A DNA stretch of 64,000 nt from Pyrus communis (Eukaryota; Streptophyta; Magnoliopsida; Rosales; Rosaceae). Shown here piece after piece: positions 22,331 through 35,503 of the stretch. Location of the stretch: the NCBI RefSeq assembly GCF_963583255.1, contig NC_084807.1, forward strand, positions 26,294,381 through 26,358,380, in the 5' to 3' direction. Made by a program: the position numbers and the translations under genes. The notes under the pieces are model-generated. The model searched no databases, was not told where the DNA came from, and was given only the letters and a program-made list of their open reading frames with translations. Each line of letters opens with the position of its first letter. Within the stretch, counting starts at the first letter, position 1.

Positions 22331-22686
22331 TTACAATAATAAACAAACATCCTTTTTTTTTTTTTTGGTAATGTCCCCGGCACTCATTTGTAAATCCAAA
22401 ACTTTGCGCTCACGTCATTTCCTCATCGTCATCAACGTAGCTGCACTGTGAACTTAGTTCTTTCGAAAACACATGAAGAAAAATAAAAACTCTTGACCAA
22501 AAAAGAAATTGAAAACTTATAAATATATTGTTGCTAAAACGATTGACTAACAACAAAAGCAGTCAGCAAACTAAGAAAATCATGGTACATTGGAAGCTAT
22601 GTTCTCCAATACGATTAAGTGCATTTTTTTAAAGTGCGATTATTTAATGATCCTTTTTGTACAACAATTCAACATCATAATTTATA

Positions 22687-22830
22687 GGGTGTGTGAATTC
22701 ACACACCTTTTTTTTTAGATCTCACACACTCTTGTTAATTTTTATCTATCAATTTTATTCTTTTTATTTGATCCGACAGTCTAAAATTGAGAGGGGTCTG
22801 TGAGAGGTAAAAGTGTGTGTGGATAACACC
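22687..22830. mobile_element. small MITE-like element
   Basis: GGTGTGTGAATTCACACACC at the left is answered by agtgtgtgtggataacaccaccc at the right, with T-rich sequence between. The inverted ends are imperfect and the left end is itself palindromic. Superfamily is unassigned. Confidence 0.35.
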
Positions 22831-23011
22831 ACCCAACTTATACGTGTTGGAGAATAAGATTATATATCGACATATGACAAAATAATATCAATTAATATAC
22901 TGAAGTGTCTGTATTCCTAATATCACCGAGGTTTTTTTGTACCCAACATCTAATAAAATGTGATTAAGTTGGGAACAATATGGTAATATTAATATTAAAC
23001 CGTTTTTGTAC

Positions 23012-23103
23012 AATTTATCAATATACTAATGATATTGCAACTTTCAATTACTTATAAAATTTATCAATATACTAATGATATTCCAACTTTCAATTACTTT
23101 TCT
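23012..23103. repeat. 46-bp tandem duplication
   Basis: The unit aatttatcaatatactaatg... starts at 23012 and again at 23058. The copies differ at about two positions (gatattgcaac versus gatattccaac). AT-rich and non-coding. Confidence 0.8.
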
Positions 23104-23139
23104 ACTTGTATGAAAATATTGATATTATTATATTCCAAT

Positions 23140-23510
23140 CCTTGACGGGGCTAATAGTTTTGAATAATGGGGTCATCATATCAACCAACTCATGTCAACA
23201 TACTAAAAATTTATGCTAATATATGTTGACAACTATTATTATTATTTTGTAGAGACTTGTTGAGGGTAGATGCATGATATTATAGAGTAATGTTGAAGAC
23301 TGCCAAGACTTGTAAACTAAGGTATTTCATCGAGCGCATGATGCGCACAATAGAGTCGCACGCAATAAGAGAAAGAAAAAGAAAGCAAATATGATAAAAG
23401 AAAATAGAAAAAGTAGGACAGAAAGATTGTGATTAAGTTTGTCTTAATTATTTATAAAAGTGAAAACATGAACAAATATACATTGTGATTTTTGAGGTTG
23501 TAGCTTAATT
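23140..23510. repeat. unclassified dispersed repeat, copy 2
   Basis: Homologous to 1550-1960 in the same orientation, with the same ordered landmarks. The class is unknown. Confidence 0.5.
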
Positions 23511-25799
23511 TCCCGATACCGCCCAAAAAAAATTCCGAATTTTACCTCAAATCGACGGGTTTAGTTTTCTTCCCTTCATCTCACTTTGTGAATAAAGTCC
23601 CTTATCTTTCCATGCACCTCTAACCATCCCCTTCAAATCACACCACATTACACATGAATCACATGATATAACATGATCTGTTATCAAGTATTTGTTTTTT
23701 TGGCATTTCATGATTTATATTTATCACGGATGCGGAGGGTGTTGTGTGATATTCTGGTAGCCACGTTTTGACGTGGACCCTTTGACAAGACCTTTTTTAA
23801 TTGTAGCAGACAACTGTCTCTCATTATCGTTTCGAGTTTTCTTTCTTTTATTCATCCATTTTTCTATTTACATTTAGCATGGTACCAAAAATTTCAATAG
23901 TAGGAAATTTTTTTATTGATAATAAAAAGAAAGTTACAAGTAATCAAATGGGACATAAATCTTATATCTCACAATTTTTTTATATTTAATCATAAAGACG
24001 TCGCTCATGTTATGAAATGGCAATGACATAGCACTTGCTTTTTGAATTGAAATTTCATAAAATTATAGGGTACCATTTTGCTTAATTATAACAAATGACA
24101 CGCAATTTTCTCTTGAATACTCAAATAGGAGGGAAAAAGAAAACATTTTCCTATCAAACTTACGTCGCATTAAGATTCAAACCAACTAATCTTAACTAAT
24201 GTGGCATTTAGCTTCCTAATTTGACTTTGAGATCTTCCCAGTTACCACTTTAAAATTCATGTAATATGCTACAACATTAATAGCAAAGTTCCCCATAAAA
24301 TAGGTAAAAAAAAACTGGTGAATTGCTTCTTAAAGTATGAAGTATTAAAGAGTAATGTTACATAAACCAAATTTGCGAATCATGCGATGCGTCACAAATA
24401 CAAAATAAGCACATTAATCGACATTTAAGTAATAATCCAATCATCAACAACCACGTTATATAGTTTAAAATTTTTAATTTAAATAATTGATCTCTCTAGC
24501 ATTTCCCAATATTAAATATATAGACATCATTAGATCGTATGAAATTGGAAGTGCAAGAATGGGGCAAACAATCAAGTTTTACCTACTTGGTCTTGCCCAC
24601 ACCATGTCATGTGCTCCATCTGCACGTCTCATTGCAAAACGATCGTCTCAATTTCTTGTCGTATTTTTAAATATACGAAACCACGTTAGAGACTTTCGAG
24701 TTTGACACCTTCACAATCAAAGACTAAAAATAATGTTAAAAAGAATACGTACAATTTTCATCCTTGATTTTTATTGTCAATATCATTAAAGATTAAAAGT
24801 CATATCCGATTTGTTTTATTATTCCCAAGAGTGTTACTATTTGAGCTATATTTTCCGACCACATTGAAGGAAAACAATGAAAAAAGTTAAAACAACTTAT
24901 CAGAGTTTTTATCTTATTCAAGGAGTCGAGCTTAGTAGTGTAGGTTTGTAACTAAGCAAAATATTAAGGTGATTAGTAATAGTGAAGTCCGAGTCAGGTG
25001 GGTAAACATGTTTTGAAATTTGTTCACAAACCACTGTATAGGGTGTGAGGTTGTAGTAACCACACCCTATGCTCATGAACAAAGTTGAAAATTTTCTTTA
25101 GTGGGGGCGAACTTAACCTCTAGTTATGGTGAAAAAAATTCATCATAAGAAAATATCCTCTATACTTTCATTGCATTTTCTTTTTTTCTCAAACTTCATT
25201 AAGCCACAACCTGTAGGAATTGTTTTACAATAACGGGCTATCTAAGAATATAAACAAAAAGTAGTAAAATTATGATATATTCAAGCCACATATGTCGTTT
25301 TATTTATACTCACTAATATGATCAATATGTCATTTGCACCTTCTATAATACCGTATTTCTTTTTCCCTCACAAAACTCCACTGGGGTTGCTGCCCCCGTT
25401 AAACCATAGCCGTCTCCGTCCGTACATTTGCTGCTCGGGTTAGTAAGGCACGGCATTCTCTACCGGTGGGTGGCAAACCAACTATCTTATTGAAGATAAA
25501 AAAAATTAACTAATAAAAAGTTTGAAGGGAGATATGGAAGCCCAACTAATCAGTTTAATTTTCATATGCCCAGCTAATTTATCGAGTCCACATTATTTCA
25601 TTGCATAACTTTTCAATCTATCGATATTAAAACAAAATTAATTCCTTTAATTCTTCCCTTTAGTAAACCCTAGACCATCTTTCCACACACTAGGACACGA
25701 ATCCTCGTCCAAACACACTATGTACGGTGTACCAGATGGTCTCTATATAAAGAATTTTTTCAGTGTGCTGAAAATAAAGAGTTGAAATATAAATACTCG
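23511..25799. other. intergenic, nothing recognised
   Basis: About 2.3 kb of AT-rich spacer. Short reading frames (for example near 24487) have no recognisable domain. No RNA gene was found. Confidence 0.35.
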
Positions 25800-26014
25800 A
25801 ATGAGGATCATTTCCGGATCCTCTTTGTGAGGATCTCGAGAATCCTCAAATCGTGTCCGTTCATCATACATCGTGCAATCAGTTTTTGTCAAGTCTTGTT
25901 CATGTTTAATTTTAAATAAAAGTATTTAAAATAATTTCTAACTAAATGATTTACGATAAACGAACATAATTTGAAGATTCTTAAAATTCTCGTAAAAATG
26001 ATATAATCCTCATT
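25800..26014. mobile_element. MITE, GAGGATC family, copy B
   Basis: It begins aatgaggatca and ends atcctcatt. The inner arms (gaggatctcgagaatcctcaaat, 25830-25852) pair with gtttgaagattcttaaaattctc-type text near 25968-25991. The centre shares agtttttgtcaagt and the ttaattttaaataaaag stretch with copies A and C. Confidence 0.6.
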
Positions 26015-26226
26015 CATAAATACTCCATCCATTAACAATAAGTGACGCAACACATCGATTTCTAAACTCGCTCTAGTTTAAATTATACAAATTTTTACAA
26101 ACTTTATCGAGAGAATCTTTCATTGATTTGACACCACATTGATTCTTTTGTACCGTGAAGATTTGCCTTGTTTGCAAACCATTTCTAGGGTTTTGTTTGC
26201 TCGAAAATTTGGTGCTCCGACAAGTC

Positions 26227-26434
26227 TTCGTCGGATTCTGTTTGTGAGGATCTTAAGAATTTTCAAATTATATTTATTAATCGTACATTATAGAGTTAGA
26301 AATTATTGTAATTTTTTTATTTAAAATTGAATATAAACAGTACTTGATAAAAACTGACCGCATAATGTAAATGAACGGATATGATTGAAGGATCCCGAGA
26401 ATTCTCACAAAGAAGATCTGACGAGGATCCTCAC
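26227..26434. mobile_element. MITE, GAGGATC family, copy C
   Basis: The left arm (cttcgtcggattctgtttgtgagg, from 26226) is answered by the complement of cacaaagaagatctgacgagg (26407-26427). It lies only about 210 bp from copy B. The internal order is reversed relative to copy B, so the two sit in opposite orientation. Confidence 0.6.
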
Positions 26435-27145
26435 TCCTCGACAAAACAACACGTAAGTTTCTTGGATTTTTGTAAGGTAATTTTTTTTTTTTTAAACGTC
26501 AGTTTAATGAAAGAGGTCTCAAGTTTAAATTCACAGTTTTTTTTTTCTTACTCTTGAGTTTGTAATCCCTAAATTAATAAGTAAAATAAGGATTGGATGA
26601 TTGGTTCATGAGCTTATATACAACTCAATATCGAGAGGTTTTTCATGTGCCAAGAATTCGACTAGTAAATCAAGTGTAGTAATACAATTGATTGAAAACT
26701 TGAAGAAAAAAAAAATTAACTAATTGTATTATTACAATTGGGATATCGGGCCACGTTCCTGGCACACTAATAAATTTCTCCTAAAATGTCCTTTAGCCAT
26801 TGTTCATTTGGAGAAATTTTTTATTATAACCGGAATATGGACAATACACCATATGTTTTTATATAAATTGTGAGAAATTTTATTTTTCAAGTTATTAACT
26901 TTTTAACACATATATTCTATCATATCATTTCTTGTTCTGATCATACTGAAAAATCTCTTGTCCTCTTGTACACGCCTTATTTCTTTCTCTCTCCATCTAA
27001 ATTGGACAACTACCAATCCACTCTTTAGGTCCCCAATCTCCATGCTCATTCCTCACAGTCTCTCCTCTATTCAAACCCCATTTAAATTATTTCTCTCACT
27101 CATCTCTCTCTCAATTTCTACTTGCAGAGAGAGACGCCAAACAAC
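26435..27145 (+). promoter_or_regulatory. upstream region of the invertase gene
   Basis: Contains a TATA-like tatataaa at about 26859-26866 and a CT-rich leader-like stretch (26950-27125) before the ATG at 27146. A SINE-like scrap (cagtttaatgaaagaggtctcaagttt) lies at about 26502-26530. No coding sequence. Confidence 0.35.
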
Positions 27146-30100
27146 ATGGACACCACCAACAACACTTCCTACGCTCCCTTGCCGGGAGAAGACCCCTCTC
27201 CCGCCGTCCCTTCGCCGACTCATCGGAGACCCTTTAAGGGTTTTGCCGTGATATTCTCCTCCGTCATATTTCTCCTGTCATTGGTCACATTAGTTATCAA
27301 CCGAGGACCGGGGTCGCCGCCAAAAACAGTGCCAGAACAACCGGATCACCACCACCAATACCGGCCAGCTTCAACCAGTTCAGAGACGAGGTCGTTTTCA
27401 GTGCCTAGAGGAAAATTGGAAGGAGTATCGGCCAAATCGTACCCTCATTTTTCAGAGGAAGCTTCATATAATTGGACAAATGCCATGTTTTCTTGGCAAA
27501 GAACTGCATTCCATTTCCAGCCAGAAAAAAATTGGATAAATGGTAGGTGCAATTACAGCTTGAACTTTTATTTTTGTTAATCACAAGCTCTCTCTATTAT
27601 TTTTATTTTTTATTTTTTTAAATTTATTTTCGAGTAACACCAATGGTTTAGTGAGATTTGTGTCCATGATTAACTTTCTTAATTGGACTTGATTCCAAAT
27701 ACGCTTTTGGACTTTCTTCTTTTGAATTTCACTGTTTAATTTTGTAATCCTAATTATGTTGGACTAATCAAATTTGTTTTAATGTGTAAATCTTGTTCTT
27801 TTGGTGGGGGATGCTGGTTTCTTGTACTTCAGATCCGAATGGTAAGTTCTTAAACCAAAACTCTTTCTGTACCTTCTTTTTGTTAGTATTTTTTTTATAA
27901 ATATCAGAATTAACCATATTGTAATGTTCTTTTTGTTATGAAACTATATATGATCTTATGGAAATTGCATGGGATTATCTGATTTTATCTGTACTTGTCT
28001 ATTAGTAGACATGTCCTGTAGAAACTGTAATTAGGTTAGTTGACTAGTCTAGTGTATCTATTTTTTATAGTAAAATTATTTTTTAGTGTGACGATAACAT
28101 CATTAGGTAAACAACACAAGTGGTCATAACTTTTTTAGGGTACGTATCCACTTGTACTAGATGTTTGATGTTTCCAACCGTATTTCTGTCAAAAATAAAT
28201 TTCGACCCGTCACGAATTGCGGACAAATCAATCGAGAGGTGGATTGTCTGCCTTTCTATTTCTATACTTTCTTCATATCTTCTATTTCTATACTTTTCTT
28301 TATGCTTTTCTGTGATATGTAATCATGGTTAAGCTACGTTAACATTTTATATTAATTTTTTATAGAAATAATAAAACAAAAAATAACAAAAATATAAAAT
28401 GTAATGTTGACATAATTTAACCGTAATCATGCAAACAGAAGGACAAAAAAAAATGAAAATAATAAGGCAGACAGTCCACGTCCATCAATCAACGCGGACA
28501 ATGGACGAGTACACAATTAGGGGCCCGCTCTTGCCTAGCTAATACCAAAACAAAACCCAGCCACGTGGCACACATATACCCACATGTAGTTCCTTCTAGA
28601 TGTGATTTTTTGGTATTTTGTAGATGTGATTTATTCAGTAATTTAGCAACGTGCCCATCCGCCACCGTCATTTGATACCGTTCACGATAACGGTGGCAGA
28701 CAAGATGCACCTGCCATTCAAACGTAATAAGATTTTTATTTTTTTATTTTTGTTCTATTTGAACGATCATGGTTAAGTAATGTTAATATTTTATATTAAT
28801 TTTTTATAACGAGAGAAAGATAAAATAAAAAAATGTGAGAAGAGAATGAAAAAGGATGGAAAGAAAACGGAAGAGAATTCTAGTTGGATTCAAACTTTCG
28901 AACGACGAAGTTTAGTGTATGTGGTGGGGCCCTTGTGTTTCTCAAGTCAGATATCACATGGTGTCCGGGGTTGTTTTGTTGTAATTACAAAAATTATTAA
29001 CAATTTAATTAGCTGAACTTCTACGTTTGTGTAGGGCCATTGTTTCACAAGGGATGGTATCACCTGTTCTACCAGTACAACCCGGACTCAGCTGTGTGGG
29101 GCAACATCACATGGGGTCATGCGGTATCAACGGACATGATTCACTGGCTCTACCTCCCGCTCGCCATGGTCCCCGATCGATGGTTCGATGCAAACGGGGT
29201 GTGGACCGGGTCCGCCACCCTCCTCCCTGACGGCCAAATCATAATGTTGTACACTGGCAGCACCAATGAATCCGTGCAAGTACAAAACCTCGCCTACCCC
29301 GCCAACCTATCGGATCCCCTCTTACTTGATTGGGTCAAGTACGAAGGTAATCCGATTTTGACTCCGCCATCCGGGATCGGATCCACTGATTTCCGTGACC
29401 CCACAACCGCGTGGATCGGTCCCGATGGCAAATGGCGAACTACCATTGGATCAAAATTCAACACAACTGGAATATCAATGGTGTACACCACCACCGATTT
29501 TATAAACTATGAGCTCCATGATGGGGTCTTGCATGAGGTCCCGGGTACGGGTATGTGGGAGTGCGTGGACTTTTACCCGGTTGCTATAAACGGGTCCAAG
29601 GGTTTGGACACGTCGGTAAATAACGGCGGAGTTAAGCACGTGCTGAAGGCTAGTTTGGATGACACAAAATTGGATCATTACGCAATTGGGACTTATTTTA
29701 TAGAAAATGAGACATGGGTACCCGATGACCCGACTATCGACGTTGGTATCGGGCTAAGGTATGACTATGGAAGGTACTATGCATCAAAGACATTTTATGA
29801 CCAAAAGAAGGACAGAAGGATCTTGTTGGGTTGGGTTAATGAAACTGATACTGAGACTGATGATTTGAAGAAACATTGGGCTTCCCTTCACGTACGTGAT
29901 CATTTCTTCGACGTTTCTTAGAATGCCAATAACAGTTCTTTATATAATACATGCGTATTTAATTTTCACGAACACATTTTGCAGACCATTCCGAGGACGG
30001 TGTTGTTTGATAGCAAAACTGGAACCAATTTGCTTCAATGGCCGGTGGAGGAGATTGAAGACTTGAGATTAAACAGTACCGAATTTACTGATGTTTTGGT

Positions 30101-31160
30101 TGAAGCAGGAACAATTGTGCCACTTGATATTGGAACTGCTACACAGGTTTGTCAAGTATTTGAAGATTAGTCACTTAAGGCTCTTCGAGCAATGCTCGAG
30201 ACTAACTGAGCACTGCTCGAAACCCCTTGAGTGATTAAAATTCTAGATGTCGAAAAAATGGGCTAAACGTCTTTAAGATGTTCATATTATATGTCTAATT
30301 TCTGCTACTCACTAACATTTTTCTTGCCTGAAACTGTGGACAGTTGGACATATCCGTCGACTTTAAAATCGAGTCATTGGACGCAGAGGAGAGTGTGAAT
30401 GGGAGTTCAGGGTGTGGTGATGGTGCTGTAGATAGGAGCACGTTCGGACCCTTTGGCATTTTGGTCATTGCAGATGAATCTCTTTCCGAGTTAACCCCGG
30501 TTTATTTTCGAGTTACCAACTCGACCGATGGGGACGTCACGACTTACTTCTGCGCCGACGAATCGAGGTTAACTTTGATCTTAATGACTGTCAATTAGTG
30601 TTGACATGGTGTCTCTAACTTTCAGTCTGTTGTTATGTTACATCTTACATGGTGCTTGCTAATGCAGGTCCTCCAAGGCTCCTGAAGTCTTCAAACAAGT
30701 TTATGGAGGCAAAGTTCCTGTGTTGGATGGTGAAACTTATTCTGCCAGAGTGCTGGTGAGAATTTCTTTCCTTACCAAATTATATGATCTTATGCAGCGT
30801 AAAACTTCAAAGAACATCGCTTCGCTCCTCACCTCTAAGGAGTTATTCTTACTTTCATGTTAATTAAAAAACGTATTTGTGCATACGTGCCAAATTGTGA
30901 ATGATAGAAGGAGCTTGAAAATGGTGATGATTCTAAATTGTTGAGAGTTGAATGTGTAGGTTGATCATTCGATCGTGGAAAGCTACGCGCAAGGGGGCAG
31001 GACGGTAATTTCATCGCGGGTTTACCCAACAGAAGCAATCTATGGAGCAGCAAGGCTGTTCTTGTTCAACAATGCAACAGGAGTGAATGTCAAGGCTACC
31101 CTCAAGATCTGGCGGCTCAACTCAGCCTTCATTCATCCTTTCCCATTAGACCAGATTTAA
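27146..31160 (+). CDS. VIN: vacuolar acid invertase (beta-fructofuranosidase, GH32)
   Basis: Hydrolyses sucrose to glucose and fructose in the vacuole. Seven exons join in frame to 645 aa: 27146-27542, 27833-27841, 29035-29891, 29985-30146, 30344-30567, 30668-30755, 30960-31160. Residues 1-30 are a cytosolic-type tail, about 33-53 a signal-anchor, and about 54-105 a propeptide, the layout of vacuolar forms. The GH32 five-bladed propeller follows. WINDPNG (about 130-136, nucleophile D133) has its DPN encoded by the 9-nt exon 2. FRDP is at 255-258 (transition-state D257) and WECVD at 310-314 (acid/base E311). The V in WECVD, not P, marks the vacuolar class. The C-terminal beta-sandwich carries '[14 protein letters not shown]'. 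All catalytic residues are intact. The 1.19-kb intron 2 holds small MITE-like repeats. Confidence 0.96.
27833..27841 (+). other. 9-nt mini-exon of the invertase gene
   Basis: ATCCGAATG lies between ttcag and GTAAGT. With one base from each neighbouring exon it encodes D-P-N-G, the heart of the catalytic WINDPNG motif. Such a 9-nt exon is a known hallmark of plant acid invertases. Skipping it would remove three residues including the nucleophile while keeping frame. Confidence 0.93.
28316..28436. mobile_element. small fold-back MITE in invertase intron 2
   Basis: Gtaatcatggttaagctacgttaac at the left pairs with gttgacataatttaaccgtaatcatg at the right, around an AT-rich loop. A half-copy recurs at about 28763-28800 (gatcatggttaagtaatgttaat). 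The insertion lies inside the intron and does not touch exons. Confidence 0.5.
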
Positions 31161-32520
31161 TCAGGGACGTTAATTTAATTCTTGCAGCACGAGCAAAACT
31201 ATCTCCTTCATCACCAGATGTCATTCATCACTTGGCTGCCAAGGAATCACAAATTTTGTGGCAAGCAAAATGTCGAAAATGTGCATCATTGGTGGTGTTA
31301 TTGCTATTTTTTTCATTGGGTTGCCATTCAATTTGTAGCTAAAGGCATGCCCTTAAGCGATACATGTCGATTTAGATTCCAATAAGAATATATTAATAAA
31401 GTTATGCGTTCAATTACTCGACTTGAATACTGCGTATTTAAGAAAAGTAGAAATGCAAATTTCCATTACAATACGGTCTTCATAGTACTCGTGCTGCGTG
31501 ATATTTTGGTCGAAGGTGATTCCAAAATTTTGATTCATTATGTTTAAGTCAAATGTATTACATTGAACTATTTGTAATTTCGTAAAGATATCAATTATGT
31601 GACTTGTTTCTTCCCTCAAATATAGTTTCATTTATGTTTTTCGTGAAGCTAATGTTGTTGTAGATGTCATTTGCCGTGTGTTCATTTTGTAGAGACAGAG
31701 ATTCGCTTCGAATCTCAATGTCTATAGTCCAAAGACCTGTCAATCTGAACCACTCAGATTGATTTTAATGATTTCATTAACTTATTTTACTGGCCCACTT
31801 GCATGCAAACCAAGGAACCAGATTTTCTGGTTCTTAGATTCTAGACAGCAAGGTTCGGAGAGGATCTAAATTTGTTTTGTAGTTCGCATACGAATCACAA
31901 ATTTCCTTTTACAATTGAATTTGACATTTTGGGCCCTAAAAGCCCAATTGATCCGATGCCTGTTAGTTCGGCTAGAAAAGGATTAAACTTTGAATAAAAT
32001 TAAGAGCCTAGATCCAATTGACCCACTAGGTACTTTAATTGAATTCCACTTGGTATTCGACCGTTAGGTCTATTTTTTTCAAATAAATCTGATAAAAGTT
32101 TTCAAATTGTTAAGAACATGAGAAATTAAAAGTAGAAGACTGCTGGCTTGAGAGAAGGTGGCCTCTCTTGGAAAACATGGCCATTTTTTTTTTTTTTTCG
32201 GGTTTCTTTATTTTTTCAGGGGCTCAGAATGAAAAAAACTTTCTCAAAAAACGGGACTCTCTATGTACTCTCTGACACCTCACTGTTTAACTTCAATCCA
32301 GTGCTAATATTATAAAATATTTTGCCAAAACATGAGTTGAGAAAGTTAATAAAGAATTTCACTTTTAAGAGAATATGCTTAGCATTTCTCTATCAATATT
32401 TGACCCTTTCTTTTCAGTTCTGAATCTTTTTGGCAGCATCAATGCATCCAAAAACTCCCAACAAAAGAAAGAAAGATGGAATTAGCTAGTTTCTGCTTAA
32501 CTTATGGATCATGGCTAATC
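31161..32520. other. 3' flank of invertase gene and spacer
   Basis: Contains the likely 3' untranslated region of the invertase gene. The rest is AT-rich spacer with a T-run at about 32186-32198. No gene was seen. Confidence 0.35.
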
Positions 32521-32522
32521 CC

Positions 32523-32552
32523 TAATTAATTAATTAATTAATTAATTAATTA
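32523..32552. repeat. (TAAT)n microsatellite
   Basis: About seven perfect tetranucleotide units (taattaattaat...) make up this stretch. Confidence 0.9.
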
Positions 32553-35322
32553 TTTTTCTAGGGTTTTGAATGGAACCCAGCCCCATAAGTTTTACATTCT
32601 TGTTTTAGCAAGGGTTTTGTCACCGAGTTGAATTTCAGTGTCCATATGGAAGATGGAGGTTTAAGTACGAATGGGACTATTAAGCTAGCACAAATTTTGA
32701 TCAAGCAACCGGCTTCATATGTCATGTGCTAAACGTTACGATTTTGTATTATATCTTAATAATGTAATACGTCCGTCTAATTGTTTTATTGACATATCTA
32801 TACTATATATTAAAAATAGTTTTTGTGTTCCGGGTTTCTACTCATGAGTCACAGGTTCGAAATTCTCTTCAATTATTGTAACAAAACATTAATTATATAT
32901 CCGAAGATAAGTATTCTACCACTAAAGCGTTAGTTATAAAGACGTCTTCCATTGACACTAATACTTCCCATTAATCATGATTAGACATTTGTTGGGCTTC
33001 CCTCTTCGGGAGCCTGCGTCCCGGTGTTTTTGTGCAATAAACCCCTCCGGCCGAAGACTAGTGGTAGGTGGTCCCGCAGAGCTTTCGGAGAAGGGTAGCC
33101 TAGTGTGTAAGCACAACAATGAACCGAGGCAATTTTCAAAGGGAGACAAATGGTGGCAAGCCACGATTATCCACCCCTTCTGAGAACCGTAAAGACTTAC
33201 AGAAGCATTTCAACCTCCCCTGACATGATTAAGAATTTAAGACTATAAACGTGGACCAATAAATAAAAAGTGGAAAGACAACCACCTCACATTCACCAAT
33301 TCCCACAATTAGCAAATGCAATTACAGCTAGGTTTATATATGCTTGTATCGCTTTCTCACCAAGAACGAACCACACTATCGACTTAATTACAATTTACAT
33401 CACTAATTGGGCATATTCTCCTCAATCATTATTATCTCTATACAACTCATTTGTCCAACTAAAACTTTTCACTTACCACGATCACTTTTTACAAAGGAAT
33501 GTTACACTTATCACATTTTTCTTACCATATTTGTATCACATTTCTAATAAATAAAGGGTCTACCAACACATGTGGATTTCATTTCTAATAGAAATGCGGT
33601 ACAAATGTAGTATGAAAAATGTGAGCTCAAATCTTTTGCACCCATATTGTGCGTGGTCTCTCTTTGATCTTTATCATTGATTGACATGTGTTAATAAACT
33701 TAAATCTCTTTAATGTTGTTGTCATAAACTTAATACGTGTCAATAAGCCACACAAAATATATTCAAAAGATTTGATTTCGAAAATGTGGTAAGAGTAGCA
33801 TTTTTGCTTTTCACAACAAATTAGTCATAACTAGATATCAAACTTATTACAAATATATATTAGTTTTTTCATCAATATGACTCGAACTTGAATTTTTCTT
33901 CAACTAAATCCATACAAATACTACTAAACGAAATGCTAGTTGGTCATGATTAGTAATACGTAAAGCTATTCTTGTTCGGTTGGCTACAATTCATTCAAAT
34001 AATGAGGAATTTTGAACAGTCGTTGATTATACTTATACGAGTCTATCACACTCATCACATAATAAAATCATAAATATATACAACTGATGATACGATAAAA
34101 TTCACTTTAAACAGCTAAGAAGTCATCAAATGTAGTCAATAGTGTGAGATGGAATTTTAAAAAATGCCATATATATAGCACAAGGATCTGTACATGTGGT
34201 CGCTTTTGCAGAGGTTGATTTGGGAATGTTTGCGCGAGGCGCCGAAACTCGTGCATTTGGCCTTAGTGGGCCAGTTGTACGGGAACATACTATTCGCACC
34301 GGCAGCACCCGGTAAATCAGACACATATTCCGAATTGATTTTTTTTTTTGAAAGATTAAAATTATTATCATTTTTTTTTTGAAAGATTACAATTATTTTC
34401 TTTTTAGGGAAACTAAAAATAATATTCGAATATTCAAAATAATATAAGAACATTCCCATCATCTCGTTAAATTGTATGTTAAAGATATTCATATTTTTTT
34501 TTTATAAAAATTTAGGGTTGAAGTATGCAAAGAAGTTGCATAATTAGTTGCTGTAAATCAATTTGATCATTCTATTATGATGCTGTTAATTATTATGTTA
34601 GTGTGTTGACAAGACACACATGAGGAATCAAATTGATTTTGCATTAACTAATTTAAGAGACGACATTGATTGATTTTGAAATTGAAGAACCAAAATGAGA
34701 AGTTTAGTTAATTTCAAAAACCATTTGTAATAAAAACCATTGTTTCTTAATGATTTATTTTTAGTATCAAATTGTTGTCATAAATCCATAATTAATTTTT
34801 GGTATGTAAAAAAGACTATCATTTTTTTATCAATGGTGAGTATAATGAAAAGATTGGTGGTGACTAAATAAGGCAGTAAGATTATTTCCCCTGTTATTCT
34901 CATCTCATATTCTTTTCCCTCTCATTCTCATCTCCTTCCCACCCACCCCTCCTCTCATAGTTTCTTTTTCTCTTTCTCTTTTTATAAAAAATCAATACAA
35001 GATGTTGGCATGACTTAATAATAACCGTTTAATTATGAAGGGAGAGAAGGGGAGAAGGATTAGGAGGGGAGAGAATCCTTCTCTTAAATAAGGGGCTTGT
35101 ATTTAATTTAGATTTTAAAGGTGTTATAAACTCAGGAAGTTTATTAGAGCTTCGTAGATTCTATGTGAATTTTAATTCAAATAACTGAAAATATAACTTT
35201 AGCCCTTGAAACTCAAGTTTCTTTACATAAAACCTGACATAGTTTTTTTTTTTCCTTGAATAAAACCCATGACTAGGCTCCACATAAGCAAATTAATTAA
35301 TTTTGTTTGCCATTACACATTT
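32553..35322. other. intergenic, nothing firmly recognised
   Basis: About 2.8 kb. A GC-richer piece at about 32990-33185 and another at 34195-34320 stand out from the AT-rich background, but neither gives a recognisable domain. A B-box-like ggttcgaaattc at about 32853-32864 hints at a SINE scrap. Confidence 0.3.
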
Positions 35323-35396
35323 TGTGACATCCCACGTCGCCCAGGGGAGTGATCCTTAAATGCATATTCCCATCCTTACCTAGCACGAGGCCTTTT

Positions 35397-35503
35397 GGGA
35401 GCTCACTGGCTTCGGGTTCCGTAGGAACTCCGAAGTTAAGCGAGAAGGGGGCTAGAGCAATCCCATGATGGGTGACCCACTGGGAAGTTGCTCGTGAGTT
35501 CCC
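35397..35503 (+). other. 5S rRNA-like cassette in Cassandra 5' LTR
   Basis: The stretch aactccgaagttaagcgag (35426-35444) matches the box A part of plant 5S rRNA, and gatgggtgacccactgggaag (35468-35488) the box C part. The order and spacing match a 5S gene, but the ends differ. Known Cassandra elements use such cassettes as pol III-transcribed units. This is not a canonical 5S rRNA gene. Confidence 0.88.

Noticed and set aside
22060..22451. Overlapping reading frames on both strands around the RY palindromes
   Set aside because: Open frames on both strands result from palindromic sequence and the direct repeat. No protein signature is present.
34157..34492. Minus-strand reading frame near 34.3 kb and plus-strand frame 32977-33183 as genes
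   Set aside because: Only short GC-richer parts look non-random. The rest is T-run or AT-rich sequence, no domain is recognisable, and there are no splice partners.
35397..35503. A genuine 5S rRNA gene
   Set aside because: The core boxes match, but both ends differ from 5S rRNA, and the segment sits inside an LTR with target duplications. It is the Cassandra cassette.
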